DNA of 41,001 nucleotides. Source: Myxococcaceae bacterium (GTDB taxonomy: Bacteria; Myxococcota; Myxococcia; Myxococcales; Myxococcaceae). Below, one piece after another: positions 32,906 to 41,001 of the stretch (its first letter is position 1; each line of letters opens with the position of its first letter). A program made the position numbers and the translations under genes. The notes beneath the pieces were generated by a model. That model saw only the letters and a list, made by a program, of their open reading frames with translations, did not search any database and was not told the DNA's origin. Where the stretch lies: contig JADGHL010000035.1 of NCBI GenBank assembly GCA_019686135.1, forward strand, positions 1-41,001, given 5' to 3'.

Positions 32906-35118
32906 GCGCACACTCCCCCGAAGTCATCGCCCGCCACGGGCTCAAGCCGGACGAGTACGACCGGATCGTCCAGCACCTCGGCCGCGAGCCGAACCTGCTC
33001 GAGCTGGGCATTTTCAGCGTGATGTGGAGCGAGCATTGCTCCTACAAGTCCTCGCGCAGGCACCTCAAGCAGTTCCCCACCACCGGGCCGCGGGTGCTGG
33101 TGGGACCGGGCGAGAACGCGGGCGTGGTGGATCTCGGCGACGGGCTGGCGGCGTGCTTCAAGATGGAGTCGCACAACCACCCCTCGTACATCGAGCCCTA
33201 CCAGGGCGCGGCCACCGGGGTGGGTGGCATCCTCCGCGACGTCTTCACCATGGGCGCGCGGCCGATCGCCAGCCTCAACTCGCTGCGCTTCGGCGATCCG
33301 TCGCACCCGAAGACGGCGTGGCTGCTGGACGGCGTGGTGGCGGGGATCGCCGGCTATGGCAACTGCATCGGCGTGCCCACCGTGGGCGGCGAGGTCGCCT
33401 TCGACGCGTCGTACAACGGCAACTGCCTGGTCAACGCCTTCACCGTCGGCGTGATGCGCGCGGATCGGATCTTCAAGGGCACCGCCAGCGGCGTGGGCAA
33501 CCCGGTCATCTACGTCGGCTCGAAGACCGGCCGCGACGGCATTCACGGCGCGACCATGGCCTCGGCCGAGTTCGACGAGAAGAGCGAGGAGAAGCGCCCC
33601 ACGGTGCAGGTGGGCGATCCGTTCACCGAGAAGCTCCTGCTCGAGGCCTGCCTCGAATTGTTCGAGACCGACGCGCTGGTCGGTATCCAGGACATGGGCG
33701 CGGCGGGGCTCACCTCGTCGTCGGTGGAGATGGCCGGGCGCGCCGGCAGCGGGCTGCGGATCGACGTGGCGAAGGTCCCGCGCCGCGAGGAGGGGATGAC
33801 GCCGTACGAGATCATGCTCTCCGAGAGCCAGGAGCGGATGCTGGTGGTCGCCAAACGCGGCCGCGAAGCGGACGTCATCCGCATCTTCGAGAAGTGGGAT
33901 CTCGACGTGGCGGTGATCGGCGAGGTCACCGACACCGGCCGCCACCAGGTCTACGAGAACGGCGTGCTGGTGAGCGACATCCCGGTGGGCCCGCTCACCG
34001 ACGGTGCGCCGGTCTACGACCGCCCGACGAAGCGGCCCGCGGAGCTGGACGCGCTGCAGGCGTTCGATCCGCTGACTCTGCCCGCGTCGCTGGACCTGGG
34101 CGAGGCGCTGTTGAAGCTGCTGTCGAGCCCGACCATCGCCAGCAAGGAGTGGATCTTCCAGCAGTACGACCACATGGTCCGCCTCGGCGGCGTGGTGCAG
34201 CCCGGCAAGGGCGACGCCGCGGTGGTGCGCGTGGAGGGCACCCGGAAGGGGATCGCCATCAAGGCGGACTGCAACAGCCGCTACGTGTTCCTCGATCCGT
34301 ACGAGGGCGCGCGCCTGGCGGTGGCCGAGTGCGCGCGCAACGTGAGCGTCGTCGGCGGCGAACCGCTCGGGCTCACCGACTGCCTCAACTTCGGCAACCC
34401 CGAGCGCCCGGAGATCATGTGGCAGTTCGCGGAGGCCTGCCGGGGGCTTGCCGCCGGCTGTCGCGAGCTCGGCGTGCCCATCGTCTCGGGCAACGTCAGC
34501 CTCTACAACGAGACCGAGGGCAAAAGCATCCTGCCCACGCCCACTGTAGCGGTGGTGGGCCTCCTGCCGGATGTGACGAAGACGGTGGGGCAGTGCTTCC
34601 AGCGCGCGGGCGAGTTGATCGCCCTGCTCGGGACGACGAGGGGCCACCTCGGCGGCAGCGAGTGGTTGCACGTGTTCCACGGAAAGACCGCGGGCCGTCC
34701 GCCGCCGCTGGATGCGAAGGCGGAGCTGGCGCTGCAAGAGACCGTGCGTCAGCTCGTCCGCGCAGGCCGGCTCTCCTCCGCGCACGACTGCAGCGAAGGC
34801 GGCCTCGCGGTGGCGCTGGCGGAGTGCTGCATGTCCGACGCGGAGCGGCGCGTCGGCGCCCGGGTGACGCTGACGTTCGGCAGCGTCCCGCCGCACGCGT
34901 ACCTCTTCGGTGAGGACGCCACGCGCGTGGTGGTCTCCTTCCCGCCCGATCAACGCGACGCGGTGGAGGCCGCCTGCCGGAATGCGGGCGTTCCGTGCGC
35001 GGTCATCGGCGAGACCGGTGGCGATGCGCTCAGCGTGGAGGGTGTGTTCTCGCTGCCGACGCAGACCTTGAGCCGCGCGTACCGGAGCGGGATCCCGGCA
35101 GTGCTGGGGAGGAAGTAG
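32902..35118 (+). CDS. purL: Phosphoribosylformylglycinamidine synthase subunit PurL (small form)
   Basis: 738 residues, ATG at 32902, the length of the small PurL that works with PurS and PurQ. It converts FGAR, ATP and ammonia to FGAM. Signatures: [19 protein letters not shown] with catalytic H45, [58 protein letters not shown] in the first AIRS-like half and [16 protein letters not shown] in the second. The start overlaps the exported-protein gene by 4 nt, so purL is at the 3' end of a co-directional run that starts with purSQ. No purL terminator with a T run was found. Confidence 0.98.
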   Translation: MSAHSPEVIARHGLKPDEYDRIVQHLGREPNLLELGIFSVMWSEHCSYKSSRRHLKQFPTTGPRVLVGPGENAGVVDLGDGLAACFKMESHNHPSYIEPYQGAATGVGGILRDVFTMGARPIASLNSLRFGDPSHPKTAWLLDGVVAGIAGYGNCIGVPTVGGEVAFDASYNGNCLVNAFTVGVMRADRIFKGTASGVGNPVIYVGSKTGRDGIHGATMASAEFDEKSEEKRPTVQVGDPFTEKLLLEACLELFETDALVGIQDMGAAGLTSSSVEMAGRAGSGLRIDVAKVPRREEGMTPYEIMLSESQERMLVVAKRGREADVIRIFEKWDLDVAVIGEVTDTGRHQVYENGVLVSDIPVGPLTDGAPVYDRPTKRPAELDALQAFDPLTLPASLDLGEALLKLLSSPTIASKEWIFQQYDHMVRLGGVVQPGKGDAAVVRVEGTRKGIAIKADCNSRYVFLDPYEGARLAVAECARNVSVVGGEPLGLTDCLNFGNPERPEIMWQFAEACRGLAAGCRELGVPIVSGNVSLYNETEGKSILPTPTVAVVGLLPDVTKTVGQCFQRAGELIALLGTTRGHLGGSEWLHVFHGKTAGRPPPLDAKAELALQETVRQLVRAGRLSSAHDCSEGGLAVALAECCMSDAERRVGARVTLTFGSVPPHAYLFGEDATRVVVSFPPDQRDAVEAACRNAGVPCAVIGETGGDALSVEGVFSLPTQTLSRAYRSGIPAVLGRK

Positions 35119-35128
35119 CTGCCCGGGT

Positions 35129-35670
35129 CTATGGCGCGTACGTGAGCGGCGGGATTCTCCGGGAGAGGACGTAGACCGCGACCGCCGCCACGCCGGCACG
35201 TGGAACAGAGCGACGTGCTCCGCGCCCCGGCCGCACAGAAGCTCGCCGAGGAGCGCGCCGGTGGTCGCCGCGCCGACGCCGGCCACTGCGCCGCGGAGCC
35301 GATCCGGCGCCACGTGGCGCAGCACTGCGACCGCGGCGAACTCGGGGATTAGATTCACACCGAGGTGGCTCACCAGGCACAGCCACTCGGGCGACGTGGA
35401 CGCGGCACCGTCGCCGCGCAGGACCACCACCGCGAAGAGGACGAAGGGCGCCTTGGCGAGCGCGAGCCACCGCGCGGGCACCCTGCCCGGGATGAAAGCG
35501 GCGAGCGCCGCGAACGCCTCGAGCGCGAACAGCAGGCCGACCCGCCCGGACCTCGAGTGGAGGAGTGCCCGGGCGCTGCCAACTGGGCGCGGACCGGGTA
35601 CGCCGGCGTCAGCGACGTCGTCGCCGCGCTGCTGTAGCGCGGCGGAGCAGATGGAGGCAGTGGGGCTCAC
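35129..35670 (-). pseudogene. Frameshifted multi-helix membrane protein gene
   Basis: The minus-strand frame from the GTG at 35670 codes for four clear membrane helices: GLLFALEAFAALAAFIPG, ALAKAPFVLFAVVVLRG, VSHLGVNLIPEFAAVAVLR and AGVGAATTGALLGELLCG. The segment HVALFHVP follows. Near 35195-35202 the register changes, and the next frame continues with a fifth helix (AGVAAVAVYVLSRR) to a stop at 35129. A single lesion would explain both parts; joined length is about 180 residues. The C-x(4)-HVxLFHV pattern and helix number recall small membrane anti-sigma or NrsF/DUF1109-like proteins, without certainty. The N-terminal 45 residues are less convincing and the true start may differ. It occupies most of the 630-nt gap between purL and the next plus-strand gene. 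Confidence 0.5.
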
Positions 35671-35748
35671 ACCGGCCTACCCCGGCATTCGCATCAGCCG
35701 GTCATGTCGCGGCGCCGCGGACTATCGTCGCGCGCCGGAGGTGGGCAC

Positions 35749-38094
35749 ATGGGTCTTCGCTTCCAGAGCGCGCGAGCGTTTCTATGCGCCGCAGCGCCGA
35801 TCGCGGCCCTGGTTGTGCTGAGCGGCTGCTTCGACGGCAAGGTGGGAGGCATCGACGCCGGCATTACCGGAGACGAGCCGAGCGCACCGGAAGCCGCCTG
35901 TGCGGTGGAGACCATCCTCCAGACGCGCTGTTCGTCCTGCCACGGCGCCACGCCCGCAGAGGGCGCGCCCATGTCGCTCACCTCGCTGGACGCGCTGCGC
36001 GCCCCGTCGCTCCGCGATCCGGCGCAGAGCTTCGGCCAGCGGAGCGTGGCGCGCATGCGCGACACCGTCTCGCCGATGCCGCCGCGCACCGCGACGCCCG
36101 CCACCGAACAGGAGATTGCCACGTTCGCAGCGTGGGTCGCGGGCGGCATGCCCGACTGCGACGGCGGGACGGGAAGCGACGGCGGCACCGGCTACAAGCA
36201 CCCGAACCTGATCCCCCAGGACCAGCTCTTCCAGTGCCAGGGCCTCGTATCGGACGCGCCTGGCCGGATCCGGCGCATCAACCGCTGGCAGTGGACGCGG
36301 AACGTGGGCGGATCGGTGACGCGCGAGTGGACGGGCTTCAGCTTCTATGACAACCCGCTCGATCCCGCCATCACCTCGCCCTACTGGAGCTACGCCGCGG
36401 ACGACACCGTCGACGACACGATGGTGGAGATCATGCTCCCGCTTCTGGGCGAGTACGGCGCCACGTGGGCCGGCCCGTACACCGGCAGCAACCGGCTCGA
36501 GCTCCTCCGCAACGACGCGTCGTTGCGCTGCATGTGGGAGGACGAGTCGCCGTCGCCGGACTGCATCGAACACTACGCCGCCACGTTGCTGGAGAAGGGC
36601 GTGCTCTACCGGCCGCCGAGGCCCGCCGAGCTGAGCCACCTGGTGGAGTTCGCCCAGGCGGTGCTCGCGCAGGAGATCCCCGATGGGACGCAGGATCCGC
36701 GCACGCACACCCTCTCACGCATCGTCGCCGCGGCGATGATGACGAGCGGCGCGCTCTTCCGCGAGGAGCTGGGCACGCCCGACGGCAACGGTCGCGTCCG
36801 GCTCACCGATTGGGAGCTGGGGCAGCAGCTGGCCTACGCGCTCGGCGATCGCGGCCCGGGTGCGGTGCCGCTGTGGCGCTACCCCGACTTCTCCGCGCCG
36901 CAGGAGGGCCACTACGCGGACGTGGCGAACGCCGCACGGGACGGGACCATCCGCGATCCGGCGGTGGTGGGCGCGTTGATCGACGCCAACTTCGGCGGGG
37001 TCGATCCGGAGCGTAGGGACCTCATCCAGGACCTCGACGAGAACCGCCGCTCGCGCCGGGGCGAGTACTGGCTGGGCGACGGCGCGGCGAACTTCTTCCG
37101 TCAGTGGCTCGGCTACACGAAGGTGGAGGAGATCTTCAAAGAGCGCCCCGAGGCCACGTCCGCGTACGACGACGGGAACAACAGCGGCTATCGCGCGCAG
37201 CTGTCCGCCTGGAGCCAGCTGATGGACGGCTACTACGGCTACGAGTCCACGCTGGTGCAGCAGATGGACGACTTCGTCGCGCGCGCCGTGGAGCCCGACG
37301 TGGACGTGCTCGCGACGCTGCTCACCACGCGCACGTTCTTCCTGGCCGCCACCGCGAACTCCGGGTTCGACGGCGACGCGACCCGCTACACCGGCCAGCC
37401 CTACAACACCGAGGTGGAGATCGACGCGAAGAACCCCGCCCAACGCTGGCAGACGCTCCCGGCCGACGAGCGTGCGGGCGTGCTCACCCACCCGGCGTGG
37501 CTGGCGGCGCACGGCGGCAACTTCGAAGACGATCCCTCCGCGGTCCACCGCGGGAAGTGGGTGCGCGAGAAGCTGCTGTGTCAGTACGTGCCCCCGTTGA
37601 GCGACGTGAAGGTGATGGCCAAAGTCGGACCGCACTCGCCGGACAAGAGCGCGCGCGCCCGGCTGTCGGAGGCGACCGCCAGCCCCGAGTGCCAGGCGTG
37701 CCACTCGCTGATGAATCCGATCGGCTTCGCCTTCGAGATCTACAACCACGCCGGCTACGTGCGCGTGCATGACCACGCGCCGGACGGCGGCTTCATGCCC
37801 CCCAGCGGCGCCGTGGAGCTGACCAACATGCCGGAGCCTGCGCTCAACGGGCCGGTGAGGGACGCGGTCGAATTGAGCGAGAAGCTGGCGCACTCGAAGC
37901 ACGTGAAGCGCTGCTTCATCCGCCAGGCCTTCCGCTACTACATGGGCCGCGACGAGAACCTCAGCGACGCGTGCACGCTCGCGAAGATGGAGCAGGCATA
38001 CGACGCGAACGGCGGCTCTTTCCGGTCGATGCTGAAGGCGCTGATGACCTCCGACACCTGGACCACCCGCCGGGCTCCGGCGAAGGGAGAGTGA
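35749..38094 (+). CDS. c-type-haem lipoprotein of the DUF1592/DUF1588/DUF1585 (planctomycete-cytochrome-associated) class
   Basis: 781 residues, ATG at 35749 with GGAGGTGGG upstream; an open frame 45 nt further up lacks this site. The signal ends in a lipobox (VLSGC, Cys 27). The haem site CSSCH is at 61-65 in the N-terminal cytochrome domain, and a second CxxCH (CQACH) is at 648-652. Between them lie regions typical of DUF1592 (HTLSRIVAAAMMTSGALFRE, FFRQWLGYTKVEEI) and DUF1588 (HPAWLAAHGGNFEDDPSAVH, RGKWVREKLLCQYVPPL, CHSLMNPIGFAFEIYN). A DUF1585 tail has SKHVKRCFIRQAFRYYMGR. The set is widespread in Planctomycetota and Myxococcota, normally followed by a DUF1552 gene as here. It is a probable envelope oxidoreductase; the reaction is not established. 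Confidence 0.9.
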   Translation: MGLRFQSARAFLCAAAPIAALVVLSGCFDGKVGGIDAGITGDEPSAPEAACAVETILQTRCSSCHGATPAEGAPMSLTSLDALRAPSLRDPAQSFGQRSVARMRDTVSPMPPRTATPATEQEIATFAAWVAGGMPDCDGGTGSDGGTGYKHPNLIPQDQLFQCQGLVSDAPGRIRRINRWQWTRNVGGSVTREWTGFSFYDNPLDPAITSPYWSYAADDTVDDTMVEIMLPLLGEYGATWAGPYTGSNRLELLRNDASLRCMWEDESPSPDCIEHYAATLLEKGVLYRPPRPAELSHLVEFAQAVLAQEIPDGTQDPRTHTLSRIVAAAMMTSGALFREELGTPDGNGRVRLTDWELGQQLAYALGDRGPGAVPLWRYPDFSAPQEGHYADVANAARDGTIRDPAVVGALIDANFGGVDPERRDLIQDLDENRRSRRGEYWLGDGAANFFRQWLGYTKVEEIFKERPEATSAYDDGNNSGYRAQLSAWSQLMDGYYGYESTLVQQMDDFVARAVEPDVDVLATLLTTRTFFLAATANSGFDGDATRYTGQPYNTEVEIDAKNPAQRWQTLPADERAGVLTHPAWLAAHGGNFEDDPSAVHRGKWVREKLLCQYVPPLSDVKVMAKVGPHSPDKSARARLSEATASPECQACHSLMNPIGFAFEIYNHAGYVRVHDHAPDGGFMPPSGAVELTNMPEPALNGPVRDAVELSEKLAHSKHVKRCFIRQAFRYYMGRDENLSDACTLAKMEQAYDANGGSFRSMLKALMTSDTWTTRRAPAKGE

Positions 38095-38096
38095 CC

Positions 38097-39497
38097 ATGT
38101 TCACCCGCCGCGCGTTCCTTCAGTCCGTCGCCGCCACCGGCCTGTTCGCCGCGCTCTACCGCGAGGCGTTCGCGCAGTCCGTCACGCCCCGGCGCCTGGT
38201 GCTGGTGCTCGAGTGCAACGGCATCTACCCGGAGGCGTTCCTCTCCGCCGGCACCCGCGCCGCGCTCGGCGCGGAGAAGATCGGCGGCCGCCATCACAAC
38301 TTCGGCGACAGCTACCCGGATTCGCCGCTCGTCCGGGAGGGAGACGACCTCTCCACCGCGCTCTGCCTTCAGCCGCTGGCCGGAAGCGGGGCGGAGATCT
38401 CGCTGGTGAACCGCTCGGCGGTGGTGCTCGGGTTGTCGTCGTTGATCACCGGCGGAGGGCACTCCACCGGCACGGGCGCGCTGAGCTGCGCGGTGGATGG
38501 CGCCGCCGCCACGTTCGATGCGGTGATCGCCCCGAGGCTCAAGGGCACCGCCCCGTTCGATGCGATCCGCTTGGGCACCAGCTCCTCGCTGACGCCGATC
38601 GCCTACCAGACCTGCGCGTACGGACCGCGGCGGCCGGCAGGCATCCTCGTGAACCCAGCGCTCGCCTGGAACACCATCTTCGGGTCGATCGCCGCGGGCA
38701 CCTCCGCCGGCCTCGAGCGCAGCATGCTCTTCGACTTCGCGCGCGACGACGTCGTCACTGCGCTCAAGACCTTCTCCGGCAACTCGCGCGAGCGCGCCAA
38801 GCTGGAGCGGTACCTCGAGTCACTGGAGAAGCTGCGCGCCCGCGAGGCCCAGCTCAAGAGCATGGCCGCGAAGGTGCAGCCGTTGTTGCCGCCCGCGCCG
38901 GCGGACAACCCGCTGTTGCAGGGAGGCGGCAGCCCGCCGGATTCGCTCAAGTGGCTGGAGGCGCAGTTCGAGATCGCCACCTCCGCGTTGCTGGGCGGGC
39001 TCACCAACCTGGTCGTGCTGGCGTCGGGCACCTCCGGGTTCGACGTGCACTACGACTCGATCATCCCCGACATCGGCCGTCATGACCTGCAGCACGGCAT
39101 CGACAACCCTGGCAACTACACCGCCATCGCCGCGGTCACGCGCAAGCACGTGGAGCTGGTGGCGAAGCTGGCGCGCGCGCTCGAGGCCACGCCGGAGGTG
39201 GGCGCGGACGGCACGATGCTCGACCACACGATCATCGTCTACATGTCCGACAACGGCGAACAGCACCACTCGGAGGCGCGCGAGTGGCCGAAGCTGATCG
39301 TCGGCGGCAACGCGCTGGGGATGAAGACCGACGGCCGCACCGTGATCTACCCGCGCGACGGCGCCGCGCGGAACCGGCAGGTCTCGAACCTCTTCAACAC
39401 GCTCGGGCACGCCTTCGGGGACAGCGACTTCAACACCTTCGGCGCGGAGGGCACGACCCGCATCGCCGCCGGGCCGCTGTCGGAGATCTGGGCGTAG
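38097..39497 (+). CDS. DUF1552-family exported protein
   Basis: 466 residues, ATG at 38097, 2 nt after the stop of the haem lipoprotein. The N-terminus has a Tat-like twin Arg and hydrophobic stretch (TRRAFLQSVAATGLFAALY), then cleavage after AFA. The domain includes RRLVLVLECNGIYPEAFLS, GGGHSTGTGALSC, FDAVIAPRL and IIVYMSDNGEQHHSE, matching DUF1552, an alkaline-phosphatase-like family with metal-ligand candidates (SDNGEQHH). These proteins occur almost always next to DUF1592/DUF1588 proteins and are thought to act together in the periplasm or on the surface. The biochemical role is unknown. Tat export would fit co-factor loading before transport. Confidence 0.9.
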   Translation: MFTRRAFLQSVAATGLFAALYREAFAQSVTPRRLVLVLECNGIYPEAFLSAGTRAALGAEKIGGRHHNFGDSYPDSPLVREGDDLSTALCLQPLAGSGAEISLVNRSAVVLGLSSLITGGGHSTGTGALSCAVDGAAATFDAVIAPRLKGTAPFDAIRLGTSSSLTPIAYQTCAYGPRRPAGILVNPALAWNTIFGSIAAGTSAGLERSMLFDFARDDVVTALKTFSGNSRERAKLERYLESLEKLRAREAQLKSMAAKVQPLLPPAPADNPLLQGGGSPPDSLKWLEAQFEIATSALLGGLTNLVVLASGTSGFDVHYDSIIPDIGRHDLQHGIDNPGNYTAIAAVTRKHVELVAKLARALEATPEVGADGTMLDHTIIVYMSDNGEQHHSEAREWPKLIVGGNALGMKTDGRTVIYPRDGAARNRQVSNLFNTLGHAFGDSDFNTFGAEGTTRIAAGPLSEIWA

Positions 39498-39535
39498 CGG
39501 CCGCCCGCGGCACGACACTTCGGTCCGGCGCGCGC

Positions 39536-39563
39536 TTGACCGGGTCGCGCGCGAGGATACGAA
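39536..39563 (+). promoter_or_regulatory. Candidate promoter giving a leaderless transcript
   Basis: TTGACC (39536-39541) and TACGAA (39558-39563) are spaced by 16 nt; the -35 matches consensus in five of six positions and the -10 in three of six. The GTG start codon at 39570 lies 7 nt after the -10, where transcription would begin, so the mRNA would have no leader. No ribosome-binding site precedes the GTG, which agrees. Confidence 0.42.
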
Positions 39564-39569
39564 ACCCGC

Positions 39570-40634
39570 GTGGACGCCCACCGCACCACCGTCGGCCACG
39601 GCCGCCGCATCGCCGCGCTCTTCAACGGCCGCGCGAAGCAGGTGACCCCCGGCGTGGTGCGCGCGCTCACCGACGCGCTCCCCGAAGCGCAGGTCTTCGT
39701 CTCGGACGATCTCCTGCAGGCCGAACGGCACGCGAAGTTGATCGCCGGGTCCGACGCCGAGGTGGTCCTCTCCGGTGGCGGGGATGGCGCGGCAATGCGA
39801 CTCATCCGCATGCTCCGCGCGCAGATCGGCTCCGCGCGGGCGCACCCGGCGCTGGGCATCCTCAAGTTGGGGACCGGCAACGCGTGGGCGCACACCACCG
39901 GCGCGTGCGGGTACCGCCGGCTCTTCCAGCTCCTCCCGCGGATGCCGTGGCCGCTGCCGCTGCGCCGCTTCGATCTCGTGACGGTGGAGGGGTGGGAGGC
40001 GCCGTTCGCCGGCGTCGGCTGGGACGCGCTGATCCTCAACAACTACCAGCGCAACCTCGACAAGCGCTCCAGTCAGATCTTCGGTTCGCGCCTGGCCACG
40101 CGGTTGCACAAGGGGCTCGGCGGCTATCTCTATTCGGCGGTGCGCTACACCGTGCCCAAGGAGTGGCGGTTGACCCACGAGCACGGCGCCGCGCGCGTCA
40201 CGCTGGAGGTGCCCTCGAACGAGCCGCTTTACACGGTGGATCCGCACGGGATCGTCGTTCAGCTGGCCTGGCGGTCGCCGCTCTACGAGGGCCCCGTCTC
40301 GGTGGGCGCGGCCGCCACCATCCCCGAGTACGGCTACGGCCTCCGGGCATTCCCCTTCGCCACGCGGCTCCCCGGGTTCATCAACCTGCGCGTCTACGAC
40401 CGCGCGGTGCTCGAGGCGCTGGGGAACCTCCCGCGGATCTGGAGAGGTGACCACCCGGTGCCGGGGATGCACGACTTCTTCGTCAAGCGCGCGCGAATGC
40501 GTTTCTCGCGGCCCATGCCGTTCCAGATCGGCGGGGATGCGTCGGGGCAGCGCACGGAGGTCGAGTACGGGGTGGCGAAGGAGCCGGTCAACTGCGTGGA
40601 CTGGGAAGCGGCGCTGGCGGAGGCGAGGCGCTGA
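39570..40634 (+). CDS. Diacylglycerol/lipid kinase-like protein (DAGK catalytic domain)
   Basis: 354 residues with a GTG start. The DAGK_cat signatures are present: the phosphate-loop-like ALFNGRAKQVTP, LSGGGDGAAMRLI with GGGDG at 69-73, and LKLGTGNAWAH at 99-107. The C-terminal half is the beta-rich domain of lipid kinases. There is no signal peptide. Members phosphorylate diacylglycerol, sphingoid bases or related lipids. The N-terminal domain is shorter and the C-terminal part (YGLRAFPFATRLPGFINLRV) diverges from YegS and DgkB, so the lipid is unclear. A probable leaderless promoter lies directly upstream. Confidence 0.88.
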   Translation: MDAHRTTVGHGRRIAALFNGRAKQVTPGVVRALTDALPEAQVFVSDDLLQAERHAKLIAGSDAEVVLSGGGDGAAMRLIRMLRAQIGSARAHPALGILKLGTGNAWAHTTGACGYRRLFQLLPRMPWPLPLRRFDLVTVEGWEAPFAGVGWDALILNNYQRNLDKRSSQIFGSRLATRLHKGLGGYLYSAVRYTVPKEWRLTHEHGAARVTLEVPSNEPLYTVDPHGIVVQLAWRSPLYEGPVSVGAAATIPEYGYGLRAFPFATRLPGFINLRVYDRAVLEALGNLPRIWRGDHPVPGMHDFFVKRARMRFSRPMPFQIGGDASGQRTEVEYGVAKEPVNCVDWEAALAEARR

Positions 40635-40667
40635 GACGCGCGGTGTCGCTCCGGGTACAACGGGGGC

Positions 40668-41001
40668 ATGGCCGTTCAACCCTTCGGTCCGCTGGGCCGT
40701 GGCCGCCCGCTCGGGACGGGCGGCGGCGCACTCTGCCTCGCGCTGGTGGCGCTGTCCTGCGCGACCCCGCGCGTCTCACCGGAGAAGAAGGTCCCGGCTG
40801 CCGCGCTGATCGTGGCCGGCGCGGCGAGCACTCCGGCGGACGTCGAACGGATCGAGCGTGCGTTCCACGTCACGTTCGGGGTCGATCAGGTCGAAGTGCT
40901 CGCGACTCGCGGCGGTGCCGCGCAGGTTTTCCAGCGGACGCAGGCGCTCGCCCGGACCATCGCCCCGGGCGGGCGGCTGTGGCTGGGGTTCGTCGGGGAG
41001 G
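40668..41001 (+). CDS. Possible caspase-like (peptidase C14-type) lipoprotein, cut by window end
   Basis: 111 residues visible from the ATG at 40668, 33 nt after the lipid-kinase gene. The N-terminus is hydrophobic and ends in a Cys that may be lipidated (ALVALSC, Cys 31, with a less typical lipobox). From about residue 45 the sequence AALIVAGAASTPADVERIER, then VEVLATRGGAA and PGGRLWLGFVGE, follows the pattern of a caspase p20 domain leading to the strand before the catalytic His. The usual SGHG is outside the window or altered (VGE here), so catalytic competence cannot be judged. Alternatives include another alpha/beta hydrolase-like fold. Confidence 0.5.
   Translation, partial: MAVQPFGPLGRGRPLGTGGGALCLALVALSCATPRVSPEKKVPAAALIVAGAASTPADVERIERAFHVTFGVDQVEVLATRGGAAQVFQRTQALARTIAPGGRLWLGFVGE

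Noticed and set aside
32629-35670. Very long open frame antisense to purL
   Set aside because: Reads as Arg/His/Ala-rich low-complexity protein over the purL part, a normal shadow in high-GC DNA; only its first 160 codons (35190-35670) look like a real membrane protein.
38820-40679. Long minus-strand frame opposite DUF1552 and lipid-kinase genes
   Set aside because: Arg/His-rich composition with no motif; the plus-strand genes carry clear family signatures.

Overview
The window is high-GC bacterial chromosome with strong G/C preference at third codon positions. It looks like a Myxococcota (myxobacteria-like) genome. The support is the combination of AgmX/PglI-type and PEGA proteins, a soluble eukaryote-like Ser/Thr kinase, cysteine-rich lipoproteins of the type common in myxobacteria, a DUF1592/DUF1588 plus DUF1552 pair, GTP-dependent PEP carboxykinase and many receiver-only response regulators. 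No rRNA, tRNA, CRISPR array, insertion sequence or phage gene was seen; this is ordinary core and lineage-specific chromosome.

Layout. 1-3.4 kb (minus): TerC membrane protein, an outer-membrane-like protein, an ECF sigma factor and a FecR-like regulator cut by the window edge. 3.5-8.5 kb: two small orphan genes, a stand-alone MshEN-domain protein, a frameshifted remnant, a lipoprotein substrate-binding protein coupled to a TPR/coiled-coil membrane protein, and a Cys4-plus-receiver protein. 8.5-11.1 kb (minus): an NTF2-like secreted protein and pckG, each with a good terminator nearby. 11.3-15.7 kb (minus): a tight five-gene operon (PEGA protein, gluQ, AgmX-like protein, GNAT, miaE) that holds two anticodon-loop tRNA modification enzymes. 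15.8-18.8 kb (plus): receiver protein, metallophosphoesterase and a GAF-like/class III nucleotide cyclase gene that carries an in-frame TAG. 18.9-21.5 kb (minus): orphan gene, hemG and pdxH. 21.6-25.4 kb (plus): glgA, Ser/Thr kinase, lipoprotein, dual-specificity phosphatase. 25.4-26.7 kb (minus): CorC/CNNM-type transporter.

26.8-35.1 kb (plus) is the most interesting part. purS and purQ overlap and start a co-directional run that ends with purL. Between them lie a GNAT, a PIG-L deacetylase, a one-piece fusion of a GT4 glycosyltransferase with a CelD-type acyltransferase, a DxD protein that may be a second glycosyltransferase, and a secretin-N-terminal-like exported protein. Most of these junctions are 4-10 nt overlaps. 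The content suggests a small pathway that transfers an amino sugar, deacetylates it and re-acylates it. No product can be named from sequence.

35.1-41 kb: a frameshifted five-helix membrane protein (minus), a large c-type-haem lipoprotein with its DUF1552 partner, a diacylglycerol-kinase-like protein with a probable leaderless promoter, and the start of a possible caspase-like lipoprotein. Three genes in the window are broken by single lesions (near 5.3, 17.4 and 35.2 kb). That could be real decay or assembly error, and should be settled from reads before interpretation.
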